63,261 nt of DNA from Cudoniella acicularis (lineage: Eukaryota > Ascomycota > Leotiomycetes > Helotiales > Helotiaceae), in NCBI GenBank assembly GCA_013054445.1, contig JAAMPI010000120.1, positions 1 through 63,261 on the forward strand. Reading direction: 5' to 3'. The first letter of the stretch is position 1; the number at the start of each line of letters is the position of its first letter. A model generated the notes under the pieces. That model did not search any database. It was not told where the DNA came from and saw nothing but the letters and a program-made list of their open reading frames with translations. This document shows, piece after piece, positions 43,494-55,110 of this stretch. The position numbers and the translations under genes were made by a program.

Positions 43494-44492
43494 ATGTGCT
43501 TCCTCGACAACAGCAAAAAGACAAGATACAGAGGAGGAGACTGGACCCGCCCTTCCAAACATAGCAGCAGACAATACTCAAGCCACTACCTCACTGACCC
43601 CATCTCCGGCATCAAATACCCCCACAAAAGCCACAGGAACTCATCCACCAAGATCGCCATTCGCAACCCAGGAGGAATTGGTGTGTACATTGAAGATCCT
43701 TACGAATCTGATGGGGCTGACATCTACGACTCGGATCCCGACCTTGCCATCTCCTCTCGTCGAGCACTTGTCTCAACAGATTCACAAATCAAGATTTTAG
43801 GAGATGGCCTCAGACAATTGAAATTGGAGGATGCGGCTAGAGAACACAAGGAACAGATCACAGCCGCCGAGGCTCGTGGAAAAGCATCCGGAAAGAAAGA
43901 GTCAGAGGAGAAAGCCAAAGCAGATCAAGCTCTCCAGGCTCAACTCAAAGCCACAATCAGGAAGGAGATTCAGACCATCCACGATGAGAAGGATCTACAG
44001 GAATATCGAAACTTGAAAGAAAGAGGAGGTTACGTCCATCAGGGAATGGGATCCTACGCTGGCACCGACAACTACAACCACAACCACAACATCAACAGCG
44101 GATACCTCCCCATTCCCCACGGTTACGCACCAGCACCAACCCCAACTGCAACCCTAGCATACGGAGCCCTCCCCTACAACCCTTACCTTCCACCACCACC
44201 AGCTCCAGCACCAACTCCAAAGCAAACCCGCGAACCCACCCACCACTACCACCGCGTCTCCTTCACCAATTCTCCCTTCTCCCTCCCCGCCTCCTCTTCT
44301 ACCAGTGGTTTCGACGCAACCCCGATTTTGAAGCAGCTCAAGGCTACTACGTATGCTATTGAGAGGACTGGCGAGGAGTTGGAGAGGTCGAGACGTTCGC
44401 GGATGAATAATTACGCGACGGGGATTGAGGGACGACAGCCTTCCAGTGTGAGAAGGGGCAACTATGTAGAGATTGAGACGGATGAGTTTTGA
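43494..44492 (+). CDS. Hypothetical coiled-coil, Pro/His-rich protein (332 aa)
   Basis: Single exon from MCFLDNSKKTRYRGGDWTRP. Residues 1-100 are Ser/Arg-rich with an acidic patch (YEDPYESDGADIYDSDPD-like). Residues 100-175 form a predicted coiled coil (RQLKLEDAAREHKEQITAAE, KKESEEKAKADQALQAQLKA). A His/Asn and Pro/Ala-rich stretch (about 195-250) follows, and a short helical C-terminus (ATPILKQLKATTYAIERTGE). No known domain is recognised. It resembles cytoskeletal or scaffold proteins in composition only. Gene reality is supported by length, codon regularity and a Cys/Leu start seen in fungal proteins of this type. Confidence 0.6.
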   Translation: MCFLDNSKKTRYRGGDWTRPSKHSSRQYSSHYLTDPISGIKYPHKSHRNSSTKIAIRNPGGIGVYIEDPYESDGADIYDSDPDLAISSRRALVSTDSQIKILGDGLRQLKLEDAAREHKEQITAAEARGKASGKKESEEKAKADQALQAQLKATIRKEIQTIHDEKDLQEYRNLKERGGYVHQGMGSYAGTDNYNHNHNINSGYLPIPHGYAPAPTPTATLAYGALPYNPYLPPPPAPAPTPKQTREPTHHYHRVSFTNSPFSLPASSSTSGFDATPILKQLKATTYAIERTGEELERSRRSRMNNYATGIEGRQPSSVRRGNYVEIETDEF

Positions 44493-45072
44493 TTAGATTT
44501 TGGTTGGTTAACTGGCCTTGAGGGCAAAATACATGAGGGGTGTAATTTTATTGGAGTTTTGGGTGTATCGGAACATTAGGTATGGAAATAGGATGGCTTG
44601 GTTACCATTGAGGTCGAAGGCGACACGATGAAGACATGACACACGGGAGAAAAGGGTACAGTTTTGGTTTGATTGTTTTGATTTTGAGTTTGATGATTAC
44701 ATGCGTGCTGGTAGGCAGAGTCAATTATCTATCCATCTTTGTCCTTACGCAACGTTATGAAACCACAACTCCAGGAAGTCTCTATCCGTTTCCCTATCTA
44801 TCATTCAGCCAGGATGCTGAGAAGAGGAAAATCCGAATGACTTGTGAGCAAGCTGCTAAGGCATGCAAGAAATTGGCCGGGACTGGCCACCGGTACGCCC
44901 AAAACTCCTACATTTTTTTCCTCCACTTGCCTGCCATGCCGTGTAAATCCATTAATTCCTTCCAGTCCAAGAATGCCAGAGCAAATGCCTTCCTAATGTA
45001 CATTTTATGTTGAAATGCGAGATCAGTCTTCCCTGAAGATGATCTGACATACTCAAAATGAATGGAAGGATA
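44493..45072. other. Convergent intergenic region
   Basis: A 125-codon plus-strand frame (44636-45013) has one N-terminal hydrophobic segment but no other support. Treated as non-coding. Confidence 0.4.
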
Positions 45073-45816
45073 TCAAGCGAAGAGGCAAGAGCCGACTGCG
45101 AGCAAGCTCAGCATGACAACTGGAGCGACCAAGTGGCCTGAGCTACTGTTGGCCGCAGTTGCTGGCTTGGATGTCGAGGCTGGCGCCGCCGAAGAAGATA
45201 GAGGGTTGACGACGGTGACCGAAGTAACAATCGATGGAGATGGAGAACTGGTCGCGACAATGATGCTGGTTGGGATTGAAGTGATTGGATTGCTTGTGTT
45301 GTTACCGAGGGGATAAGAAGGTCCAGGTGATGCAGAAACAGGTCCTGATGAGACAGCAGTAGCCGAAACAGGGGCACTCTGAGAAGAGGTGAATGCAGTA
45401 ATGGTGCTTGAAGTGACGGTACTTGAGGTGACGGCTTCAGAGGCAGGGACGCTTGGAGCTGATGAGGCTTGAGAAGATGGAGGTGATGTCGGAGCACTGG
45501 TAGCTGGGACACTTGGAGCCGACGAAGCCTCTGAAGCTGGTACACTGCTGGCTGGGACGCTCACAACCGTAGTAGAGGTGGTGCAAGGTGTAGACTGCGT
45601 GGCAGGCGTGACAGGCGTGGCCGAGGTGGTAATGGCAACAGAGGGAGTGGTCTCGACGGCGGCAACGGACGAGGTGCTCGACTGCTTGTTTGGGCAGTTC
45701 TCAACCTCTGGACCACAGCTGGTGATGATGAATGTCTGGGTCTCGAGGACGGTGTCGGTGACTTGTGCCAGGACAGCGACGGCTCCCAGGCCAACGAGGA
45801 GGATTGAAGTGCGCAT
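45073..45816 (-). CDS. GPI-anchored Ser/Thr-rich cell-surface protein (247 aa)
   Basis: Signal peptide MRTSILLVGLGAVAVLA, then a short Cys-containing domain (TFIITSCGPEVENCPNK) of the kind seen in fungal wall proteins, with a third Cys in TPCTTST. The middle 170 residues are Ser/Thr/Pro/Val/Ala repeats (SSAPSVPA, twice; SASPGPSYP) expected to be heavily O-glycosylated. The C-terminus has a GPI signal: small residues AANSSSG followed by a hydrophobic end (LVAPVVMLSLLAVGSCLFA). The expected place is the plasma membrane or cell wall. Intact single exon. Sequence repeats make gene-level variation likely. Confidence 0.8.
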   Translation of the reverse strand: MRTSILLVGLGAVAVLAQVTDTVLETQTFIITSCGPEVENCPNKQSSTSSVAAVETTPSVAITTSATPVTPATQSTPCTTSTTVVSVPASSVPASEASSAPSVPATSAPTSPPSSQASSAPSVPASEAVTSSTVTSSTITAFTSSQSAPVSATAVSSGPVSASPGPSYPLGNNTSNPITSIPTSIIVATSSPSPSIVTSVTVVNPLSSSAAPASTSKPATAANSSSGHLVAPVVMLSLLAVGSCLFA

Positions 45817-48012
45817 TTTGAAAGAAGACGCGTAGAGAACTGAGAGATTGAGGGATACTCAGGAAGAGGTTGTAAAGGGACAAACGAGTGTGTTGAGGAA
45901 TTGAGGTGTTGATCAATTTCGCGTCGCGAGGTTGAAGTTGTTTTGTTTTGGAGAAGGGTTGTGGTTGTGGTTGTGGGAAAGAAGTACTTGGAAGGCGGTG
46001 GGCGACGAGTCCAACGAGGGCAGGACCGAAAGGTGAAGCTCTGACGACAAAAAAGTCAATATCAGGCGACGCGGTTCTTTATCAACCACATTCACTTTGA
46101 CAATGACGCTTTCGAGTCTCAACCAACCAACTTGCTCCCCCTAAAATATCAGCGCAACAAAGAATGACGGAACGGCAACCGCAAAGATATAGCGACTCTT
46201 CCAATCGCACAATCTCAACAAACTTTGGGTGCGATGTGAGGCCTCGTATCTAGGGCAGAGGCTCTCTACGCCTCCCACAGGATTCAAGGATTAACAAAAT
46301 GCAGGCACGAACAACGCAGATGGATACGATATCGAAAGAACACTTGTCTACCAACTATGGGGGCTGCCGCATACATATAGACATTTTGAGTTCACCTGCG
46401 GTTTCGAGTGCGGCACACCGTACTGCTCAGGAGTCAGGAGTCAGGAGTCTCGGGGCCCTTGTGGGCTAGTTGATGAACTTTTTTTTGTTTGTCCGAACTT
46501 GTGTCGACGTCGACGTCGTGATGTTTCCCGCACCAACAGAAAGGGCCGCCACCATTTGTGGCCCCTGAAGATCCCTAGCTGGCGTGGCGAGCTTGGACGA
46601 GTCAGCAAAGACCCCCTGAGAACATCCCCATTTTCAGCTCGGCATGCTGTACTTGAAACGGGTGGCTGCAGCTGTCGGGCCTCGAGAAGCCAATTAAGGG
46701 GTTTGCTTCCTTTATCTGAATGCACAATCAACTGATATGCAGCATTTCGGAGTAGATCGTCCAAAAAACGAAGGTTTATAGAGAGTTTTGATTCGCGGAG
46801 TGTTTCCCCAAGACCATGACGACAACAGCCGCATTCTTTCCGCCACGGAATCTCGTTTCGTCTCGAACTTCCCAATTCTTTTCTCGCAATTTAGATCAGA
46901 CTCGGAACGTCATCTATATCAATCAGCTCTCTATACAAAACATAATTCTACTTGGTGGGTTTGTCGAAGAAATCGCTGCTTCGTTCCGAGGGATTCTTGT
47001 GGGCTGAGGATGTGCTGGTTCACCCGCGTAGCCACCATCTGAAGCCCTACAGACTCTGTTGGTTGGTTGGAAGTTTGATCTTGATCATTCAATCTATAAA
47101 GGTCACAACATCCAACTTGTGGATTCCCGAAGACAGTCAGTCATATGGCATATGGAACCATCAACAAACCAACTTGCACAGCCGTTCATACCACAAAGTC
47201 AAAGTATCGAAAACGACGCACGTGTAGGAATCCTCAGGGCTTGGGTTCTCCTGGGGCGCATGTCGAACACTTTACAAATATCTAGGCAGAAATGCCAACA
47301 TCGCGTTTTCACGGTGTTTGCCAATATTTTGACGATGTTGGGCCGTTTACGAAGCAGCTGAATCACCAGGTAACCTTGGACCATCTTGAAAGTATACCAA
47401 GATAATGGCAAGATTCAAGAAATGGGGAATTGAACAGCCGATCTTTGCGCAATTGACAAAATAATGCAGTATCGGTATGCTTATCCCTGAATCGCGCCCG
47501 CCTCAGTACTTATTCGAGGGTGAGAAAATGAATGACACAGAGTTGGGTCTCTAAGTCGGGCAGGCATATCTTCCTAATTTTCTCCACATTCTTGGCCTCG
47601 GTAGCCTCTACAATGTCCACAGCCTATTAAACCTTGCTCTTCCGTTGACAAGTTACAACTTCCCTTTCGAAGGTACGGTTCGTGGTGAAATGGAAGCAAG
47701 GGCTATAACTCGAAAGCAAATCCAAAATATGCTGATGTACATGATATATCGCCAACTATCCTTCTTAGTGACTCTTTCAAATTCTTCAAATTACGCTCAT
47801 AGCTTACAAATATACTTCTCGTTCTATGAAGTCCCGTTCGGCTTCTCAGAGACCGGAGTTTTCAACCGTGCCTGGTGCCTTTTCACCTCCGCCAGTCCAT
47901 CCCTGCTGTAATGCTTTTCATCGCTTTTATCCAGGATGTATGTTGCTCTCAAGATCTACGCGGAAATTGCGTCCACCATCTAAATATAATAACAACATTG
48001 GTGACAGTTCTC
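45817..48012. other. 2.2-kb stretch with coding-like remnants
   Basis: No intact gene. Triple CAGGAGT at about 46429-46449. In 46800-47420 several plus-strand frames read as coding in pieces (GWKFDLDHSIYKGHNIQLVD in one, GVCQYFDDVGPFTKQLNHQV in another), and 47550-47911 reads FLHILGLGSLYNVHSLLNLA and NFPFEGTVRGEMEARAITRK to a stop. They may be exons of a decayed enzyme gene, but I cannot name it. Confidence 0.3.
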
Positions 48013-50890
48013 CTACTCTTCACTGTCACCCTCTGACATCAACATTTTATCGCTGGCGCGATGTTCAAGCCCAAAGTCCGCAAACATCTCCTGCAGCATT
48101 TGCGACTTGTCGGTAACCTGTTTTAATTGCGGTAAAGCTCCTCGAGTCGGCGAGATGAGTTGCCGGATCCGCCCTCCCGCCTCCTTTGCCGATGGCAACG
48201 TCTCCGCTCCTAAGAGTTCTGATATACTGACTTCCAACTCTATCTCCTCCTGCGTAGGTAACACTCGCGCTGGTGTGACGCCATTCCTCGCATATCCTAC
48301 CATTATGCCCCATCTATCGTCGCTGCTAAAATGATGATCGTCGGTTTTTTGAAGGGCATACGAGGCGGAAGCCGCATCTTCGAACTGAACAAAACATTCG
48401 GGCTCGTTTAGCTTCATTCGTAATCCCTCGTATCCGGGGAAACTTGAGTAGAGGTCTCTTAGATCGTCCTCTGATGGCTCTGCGGGGAGATTTCTAACAT
48501 ATAGATTGTTGCATGGCGGGTTGAGGTATCCCGAGTCGATTGACTGGAGTGTTGAGGTCGTGGAATAAGGTCGGTAAGTGTGCTGTAACGACGGTGGAGA
48601 AGATCCAGAAATGCTCGACCGCGGCCGTGGCCCAGCAGACAGGAATCGATCACTGGTTGAAACAACTGATAAATGGGTGGATGATGCGTTAGATTGGTGG
48701 GCAAGGTGCGTTGGTATCTTTGGGAAATGCCCTGTTGACGAGTGCAAAGACCTCGTATCAAAAATGGTACTTTGTATTGAATTTTCACTCCAAGACCTTC
48801 TTCGAGGTCCAAGTTCCTCGTTTGTTGAGGGTGCTAGAGAAGGTTGTCGGCTTCCTTTCTCAGTCTTTGAAGAATCTGACCGTTCAAGGGTGGGTATTGG
48901 TGGAGGAGGTGGTGGAGGTATCACTGCGTTGACGCGTGTAACTTCGGTTTCTCTCGACGCCCAGAGCTCGGGGGTTGATAATTCAACTCGTTTGCCTAGA
49001 TGGCTTTGCATGCTGTCGAAGATATGGGCTGCTGGAATAATATATGCAGTTTCAGTGTCGGGATATCCAGAGGCCACGATACCATACAAGTCGCCACTCT
49101 CACAATCGACTACCCATGAGCCGCAATCTCCATCATCTAAAGCGGTCAGAAATTGTGTTTGCTTATTCATTGAGGAACTCACAAAATTTCCCATTAACAC
49201 AAGTTACTACCCAAAACTCTTGGAATGTATTACTCCAAGGTGCTTTTTGGAAAGAAGGTGATGATGAAAGTCTTCCTTCTAATGCGTGATCTCTGTTTCC
49301 GGTGCATATCAAGACGTCGACATCAATTGGTTTCCGTGAGAAGCCCTTCGGGTGAATAGCAGCCGTATGCAGACTTTGCTTGCTCCAGTATATACTATTT
49401 GTCATAAATCCTAGCTGAAATTAGCAGAAGACTAGTCGACTCTCATAATCCTTACTTACGGCGATTATTGAGAGAGATGTTCTCAAGCATCAGATCGGAA
49501 TTTTCAATTTCGACGAGAGCCCAATCAAGGCTCCGCTCTGGAGCTGATACGAATATGAAACCAAGCTCGGGAGATATGTTGTTGTTCTCATCTTCTAGGT
49601 TGGGTAGATATGTGCGACGAGGCTTATCATCAACCTCGATACCTGTAGGGCTGTGGCAAGTAGCGGGAGGTTCTGTTTCAGGCTGGTTAGCATAAGTCAT
49701 TCTTGACAGATTTATTGTGCTGCCGATACTCTTAAACTCTCCTATTTCTATTTGCTGACGAATAAACTTTTGTTGTTGAAGTTTAATTTCGTGGTGGGGG
49801 CTTCAAATAGTCTTTATGAGGCAGAAGTCATTTTATTCTGCATCACTCTCCTTCTCAAACAATTACACATTGATGGGAAGGGGAAGGATAGCTGCAGCAG
49901 CCATAGAATAGACATTAAAGGGAAATCTTTTACCTTTTGGTGGTATGTGATTGACTGTAACTAGATCCTGGCCAACAACCGAGGTATCTAGAGTCGACAA
50001 TGGCGGGTCATCTAGATCACTTGTCGCTGGTAAAGAGAGAAGGTTGGACGGTATGTTCTCTAGATGCCATTAGTGTATGGCTTCATAAATAAGTCTTTGA
50101 ACCTTACCTAAGCTGAGGACGGCCCCAGAATCATGTTTCTCGGCCCCGTAGAAAACGAAATTGTTCCCTGAGATGGAATCTAAAGGGTCGATAGGAGCTT
50201 GCTTGCAAGCGTAAAGAGTTATGATACCGTAGAAGAGGCCAGCTATAAAGACAATACCTCCCAGGGTGGCCTTCCGGGGCGAACCGCGGTGCTCACCCGA
50301 GATCAACACAGAAACGCCGCAGTGTCTCAAGGGCTCAATTGCGTAGACGCCAGGTGGTAATGAGGGCACTTCTGTTGTCTCTTCCATCGCAAGGGGCCGC
50401 CTCCGTCGAAAACACTCAGCCATTAGCACGCCAGGGTAGCCCTCCAGGATAGAGCTCTTATTGACCAAGCCCATTGCTCTTTGACGGACATTTTGGCTTT
50501 GGCAGCTAAAAAGAATCGTGGGATTCGCATTCTCTGGTGCTTGGCCAATCATAAAAATTTCTACCATGAGATCCATGTTCTGGATATCCAAATTCTCTAG
50601 CTGGTCCTGCAAGAGGCTTACGATAAGGGGAGAGACGCTGCTCCATAGATGTTGCGCTGGGCTGTCCTCCCTGACCTCCCAACAGCGGTACTTGCCCAAG
50701 TCCCCTATTGAGTCGCAACTCGAGCCGATGGAGAGCTCTGGTTCCGGCCAAGAACAGCCAGACATGTCGAGATTGAGAGTCTGTGCATGGGTGGTTATCG
50801 CAGCTGATGTCGGGGTCCCGAGGCAGCGGCGAGTGGACTGGCGGATGCTTTCCAAACGGAGGCTGTGGCTTTCATCCTCTCAGGGCTCAT
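48013..50890 (-). CDS. Chymotrypsin-like-fold protein fused to a C-terminal RRM
   Basis: A five-exon model fits: up to 50108, then 50059-49867, 49701-49460, 49410-49183 and 49136-48013, all phases consistent. The N-terminal region (SCQSQNVRQRAMGLVNKSSI, PPGVYAIEPLRHCGVSVLIS, KATLGGIVFIAGLFYGIITL) and the later GFIFVSAPERSLDWALVEIE and YDGDCGSWVVDCESGDLYGI have the order of a trypsin-like fold: an opening-strand GG, an Asp in 'LDWALVEI' and a G-D-x-G-S-W nucleophile-like motif, here with Cys at x. After a Pro/Ser linker (PPPPPPPIP) there is an RRM: RNP2 NLYVRNLP and RNP1 ECFVQFEDAASASYAL, most like Whi3-type RRMs. At the 5' end, MSPERMKATASVWKAS (ATG 50890) reaches the main frame only through two shifts (near 50795 and 50740). 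Possibly a regulatory RNA-binding protein carrying an inactive protease fold. Fusion and activity need proof. Confidence 0.6.
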
Positions 50891-51946
50891 GCGACAGATG
50901 GGATGGAGGCTCCCAGATCGCAAGCCGACGTTGGTAGTTGGTAGTTCGCCGTTAGTAGCTTGACATAAGATATAGAGTAATGAATGTGCAAAATAAATCA
51001 CAATACAGAGCTGACACAAGGATTGAAGTGAGGTGCTATTTAGGCAATATTGTATGCGCTGCGATGCTCAGCAAGTCAGCAGCGCCGTAACCATGCATGG
51101 GCGACTGTGAAACCAATCATCTCCGCTGTTGCAACTGAATGACGGACATGAACGAGCCCGTGTAACCTTTCTTGCAGCGTCTTGACCATGCAGAGCCTCG
51201 TCGTGGAAGATGGGGAGAGGAACAGGTTTCTGAGATACCGAATGCTCTGAGGCATGCTAAAAGGACCAGCACTGGGACTCGCTCGTTTACGAGCCATCCC
51301 AGCCAACCACGAGAGCTGCCTAAAGCAGCTAGCGGCTAGCGGCATAAATATTTGGCACGTGAGAATTTATCCTTGATTTGAGAGTTGAGGCAATAGCGAA
51401 ATAGCACTTTCAGAATTCATGATAGATGTTCTAGTTGCAAAAGACACAGTTTGGAGCGAGGTTCTGCTTAAGCTAGTGGCAGTCCGAATGGGAAGGCCGG
51501 CACGTGATAAGATGAATTATTTCTCCATTCCCTTCCCAAACTGGACTAAAGCTTCTTGAACAAGGGTGAACTAAAGGATGATGAACCATGTATTCAACCC
51601 CTATACGATTTTGGGAGGTGACAGGATTTGGGTTCATGCGGGCTTTTCCGGAACCGTGGTTTCGGTCCCAGCCTGCCGAAACTCATCTATTGAACTCTCC
51701 TCCCGAGGCATGGGCGGCATTGGGTGATCAGTGGTTTATGGCCACTGGCCTCACTATGAATATACTTTCGATAACGTAAATTTGGTATGGAAGAATTGAA
51801 ATTGCACGAAGTAGATGGTCCTTAAGGGAATGCATCTATTCGCAAGGGCCCCCCTTTCTCAATTGAAGAAACATGTCCATCCGTATAGGCGATTGAAGTT
51901 CTAGAACCTAGTCCTGTGGAACTGGAGCATTTATAGAGCACTTTAT
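50891..51946. other. Intergenic, no supported gene
   Basis: Upstream of the fusion gene and downstream of the transporter. The 51076-51345 and 51588-51779 frames lack any feature. Confidence 0.45.
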
Positions 51947-53930
51947 TTACTCAGCCTTTGCCTCGAGCTCCTGCTCAACATGCTCAGTGCCGACTTGAGT
52001 TCCTTTCTCGGTATCTGCATTTGCGCCGGCTCCAGGCATGTGAATGTAGGTGTCTTCGCCAGCTGTCTTCCTATCAATCACACGTTGAATCTCGGCATCG
52101 AGCCTTGATCCACCAGGCTTGGTGTTCCATGGCTTCGGACCGCCTTTGCTGAACATTTCTTCGATTTCCTCCAATGTTTTACCGCAAGTTTCAGGGTAGG
52201 TGAAGAATGCTTGAACGGCCGCAGCGAAGCATAGGATGCCGAAGATGATGAAGATCTTATAAGTGATATTGCGAAATGCAGGTGGGGTGAACAATCCCAA
52301 GGCGAAGTTGAAAAGCCAATTTGCAACAGCAGCTAGAGCCATACCAGTCGCACGAGTCTCGAGTGACCAGACTTCGGCCGCATACACCCAAGCGACCGGG
52401 GCGAGGGTAAGGGCGTAATGATGATCAAAAGATAGCAGAAAGCGATGATAGCGTGTGCTGGCGCACCTTGAACTTCAATCACAACATTTGCGTTAGGGGG
52501 GTTGCCCACACCGCCTGGGACATCAACGCCGTAGGTACCCATCAGTCCACCAACACAAAATTGGCATATTCCCATTCCAATGGCGCCAAATATAAGAAGT
52601 GGTCGTCGACCGGTTTTGTCGATAAAAAAGAATACAACACTGGTGAATATAATAAAGAGAGCGTATTGAACACCTGAGCTGATGAGATTGATGTTGCCCG
52701 TTAAGCCGGCCACTTCAACAAATTAGCATGAGTGTTGATAAGGGAGCCGAAAATATTAGACGCCCTCATGGGCACTTAGAATAGGGAGTTGCGGGGAGAA
52801 ACAAAGAAGTAGATAACTTACTTTGGAAGACATATACAACATAATAAGTCATAACGTTGGCGCCAGACATTTGTTGCCATGCTCTATCAAATTAGTCAGC
52901 GATAACCCTTCATATGATACTTGCTCATTTGGGGACATACTGGACAGACATCCCCGCGAGTGTGCGACGCCACATGCCATTCCTTGTGAACTTTCTCCAG
53001 CCTCGAGGGGATTCTCGCTCTGCTGCAAGGACGGTATAGATTTCTTCCCATTCGGCAACAACCAATGGATCATCGATATTTCCACCAGCTTGGATGTCTG
53101 CAAGAGTCTTGATGGCCTCTTCCTCTCTTCCGACCTTTGCCAACCCTAGAAAAGAAAAACTGATTAGCTTATTTCCTTATACGTGATGGGAAGATATATG
53201 AATCCATCCGCCATTAGAGACAGGGCATAACTTACAACGCGGAGATCGAGGCAAGAATGGCAGACCACACATGAGGAAGACGGCTGGAACAAATTGGATG
53301 CCCCAAGCTGTGCGGAATGATGCGGTTCCGCTGATGAAGGAGCAGCCGTAGCCCGTGAAGAACATGATAAAAATACCCCATTCAATAGCAAGCTGTTGGA
53401 TAACAATAATGCTACCACGCTTATCTTTCTTAGCAATTTCGGCGAGGTAGACCGGAACCTGGGAAGAGGTAATTCCAACACAGACACCGTTTAGGATTCG
53501 GCCTGCGATAAGCTGACCAAAGTTTTTGCATGAGACTTGTACTGCTGTACCAATGAGCCACCAGAAGCAAGCGAAGAAAATAGCATCACGACGGCCCCAT
53601 TTGTCGGAGATAGGTCCAGCCATCAAGGAGCCGACGACTGAGCCGGCTGCAAGAGCTGATCCGATAGCGCCCTGAATAATGCCGTGAGGATTGTCAAAGT
53701 AAGCAAGATATTGATCTGTGCCGACTATAAATTTGTTGGCCAGGATGCTCTGGATTGGAAAGATAAATTAAATCCACTCACCAATGGCACTCATAGAACT
53801 AATATCGAAACCGAACCTGTTGAGTGTGAGCTTCAGAGCGCTGTAAGTGAAAAATATTAACTTACAGCATACCACCAACGGTAGCAATTATAGCTACGAA
53901 GTATGTATTGTAGATCTTGGGCAAACCCAT
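51947..53930 (-). CDS. MFS sugar (hexose) transporter, with possible one-base frame break
   Basis: Starts MGLPKIYNTYFVAIIATVGG at 53930 and, through about five short introns, gives a protein near 550 aa. Sugar-porter signatures are complete: FGFDISSMSAI, GPISDKWGRRDA, PVYLAEIAKKDKRG, 'PRSPRWLAKVGR', QQMSGANVMTYYVVY, DKTGRRPLL, and PETCGKTLEEIEEMF after helix 12. The tail is cytosolic and hydrophilic. It resembles fungal glucose transporters of the HXT/RGT type in the plasma membrane. In helix 10 the frame changes: FCYLLII continues as ALTLAPVAWVYAAEVWSLET only if a T is added at about 52417. As written it runs into an unrelated frame with a stop at 52333, which would remove three helices. Everything else is intact, so sequence error should be ruled out first. 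Confidence 0.85.
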
Positions 53931-55110
53931 GTTTCTTTCTAGGCAATGGCCCTGATGTCAAGATTGGTGAGGAGCAAGAGTCCTTCGGAAAAGTCTTGAA
54001 AATGCAGAAGGTGCTCATCTATTTGTACCCTGCCCTTGCGGCCTCCAATTCCGAACCATTAGAAAATTAACGTGGAACCAAGCTCACCTTCCCTACCTCT
54101 CCCAGACGTGCCATCAACCTTCACAGTGCAGCAGTCCATTGCCCTAACAGCTTTCAGGGGCAACTTCCGCGAAACGGCCGACAAAGAAGGGATTTGCCTG
54201 TATGCGGTGGATGGGACCCTAGAACTTCGACTCCGCACGATGCTTCTCAAGTCTGGGGAATGCCTAGAGCAGGCAAGGCGGGGCTCCGCAGAGATTACCT
54301 ATAGGTGCGGTTGAAAAGAGGGGGGTAAGCGAGTGCAAGCGACCGCCAGGCCATGGATAGTAGTGAAGAGTGGCCTCCTCATTGAAAATCGATGGCACTA
54401 TCATAGCTTACGAAACTTCTCTGCGTAGTACACCAGTGGTAGACAAAATACATGTGAGAGCGTATCTCGCCGTTGGAGTGTGGGTGCGGCCGGGGCAAGA
54501 CGGGGGCGTCGCGCGGGGATCAGAAGGCGGAGAAACTGGTGATTGCCGAGGAAATAAACCGAGACTGGACTCACTGGAGCTCCCCCTGTCTAGCATTTCA
54601 GGCCTGTGATTTGTGCGTATGTAAAATCTGGCTGCATCTCCCCGCCGCCTCGCCGCTTGTGGCTGGAGCCGTTGGGAATGCTTGTCATCGCTTGAAACTA
54701 TCCCCGAATCAAGACCTGCAGCACTGGCGACTGACATGAGTGGTGACGAGCTTCTGTGGGATGACAACAGTGACAGCTCAAACTCCTCTTCAGTGCTGAC
54801 CGGTTTGGAGAAAACCCATAGGGTCCCGTTCATTTGTGCAAAATACAGGTGCATGACGTTCCATGACTGCACTGCAGACGCACATTTCCTGGCCCCAGAA
54901 ACCTGTGCCAACCCGAGTGGTTCGTTCATCGAACCCCCCCGCCATGGACATGTTCCCCAGTGCTTGTAAAATGGAAACTGCCCAAGTGGAAGACATCCAC
55001 TCTAAATTCTCCCAGACTTGCTGTTGCTCCGCTCTGTTTAACGCCACAAATCATACCATCTATCCATAACAATCTGCATGCATCTCCTTATCTCATATGT
55101 AGCCGTTATA
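53931..55110. other. Long upstream region of the sugar transporter; no supported gene
   Basis: About 1.2 kb, GC-richer, with CCGGGG-type and CGG-rich motifs at 54470-54510. Overlapping long frames on both strands (54072-54314, 54408-54929) have no domain and biased composition. Long upstream regions are usual for regulated hexose transporters. Confidence 0.4.

Noticed and set aside
44636..45013. 125-codon ORF with an N-terminal hydrophobic stretch
   Set aside because: Lies between two 3' ends, lacks conserved features and has a random-looking second half.
54408..54929. 173-codon minus-strand ORF upstream of the sugar transporter
   Set aside because: No domain, biased composition and no splice or start context; overlapped by other ORFs of equal quality.
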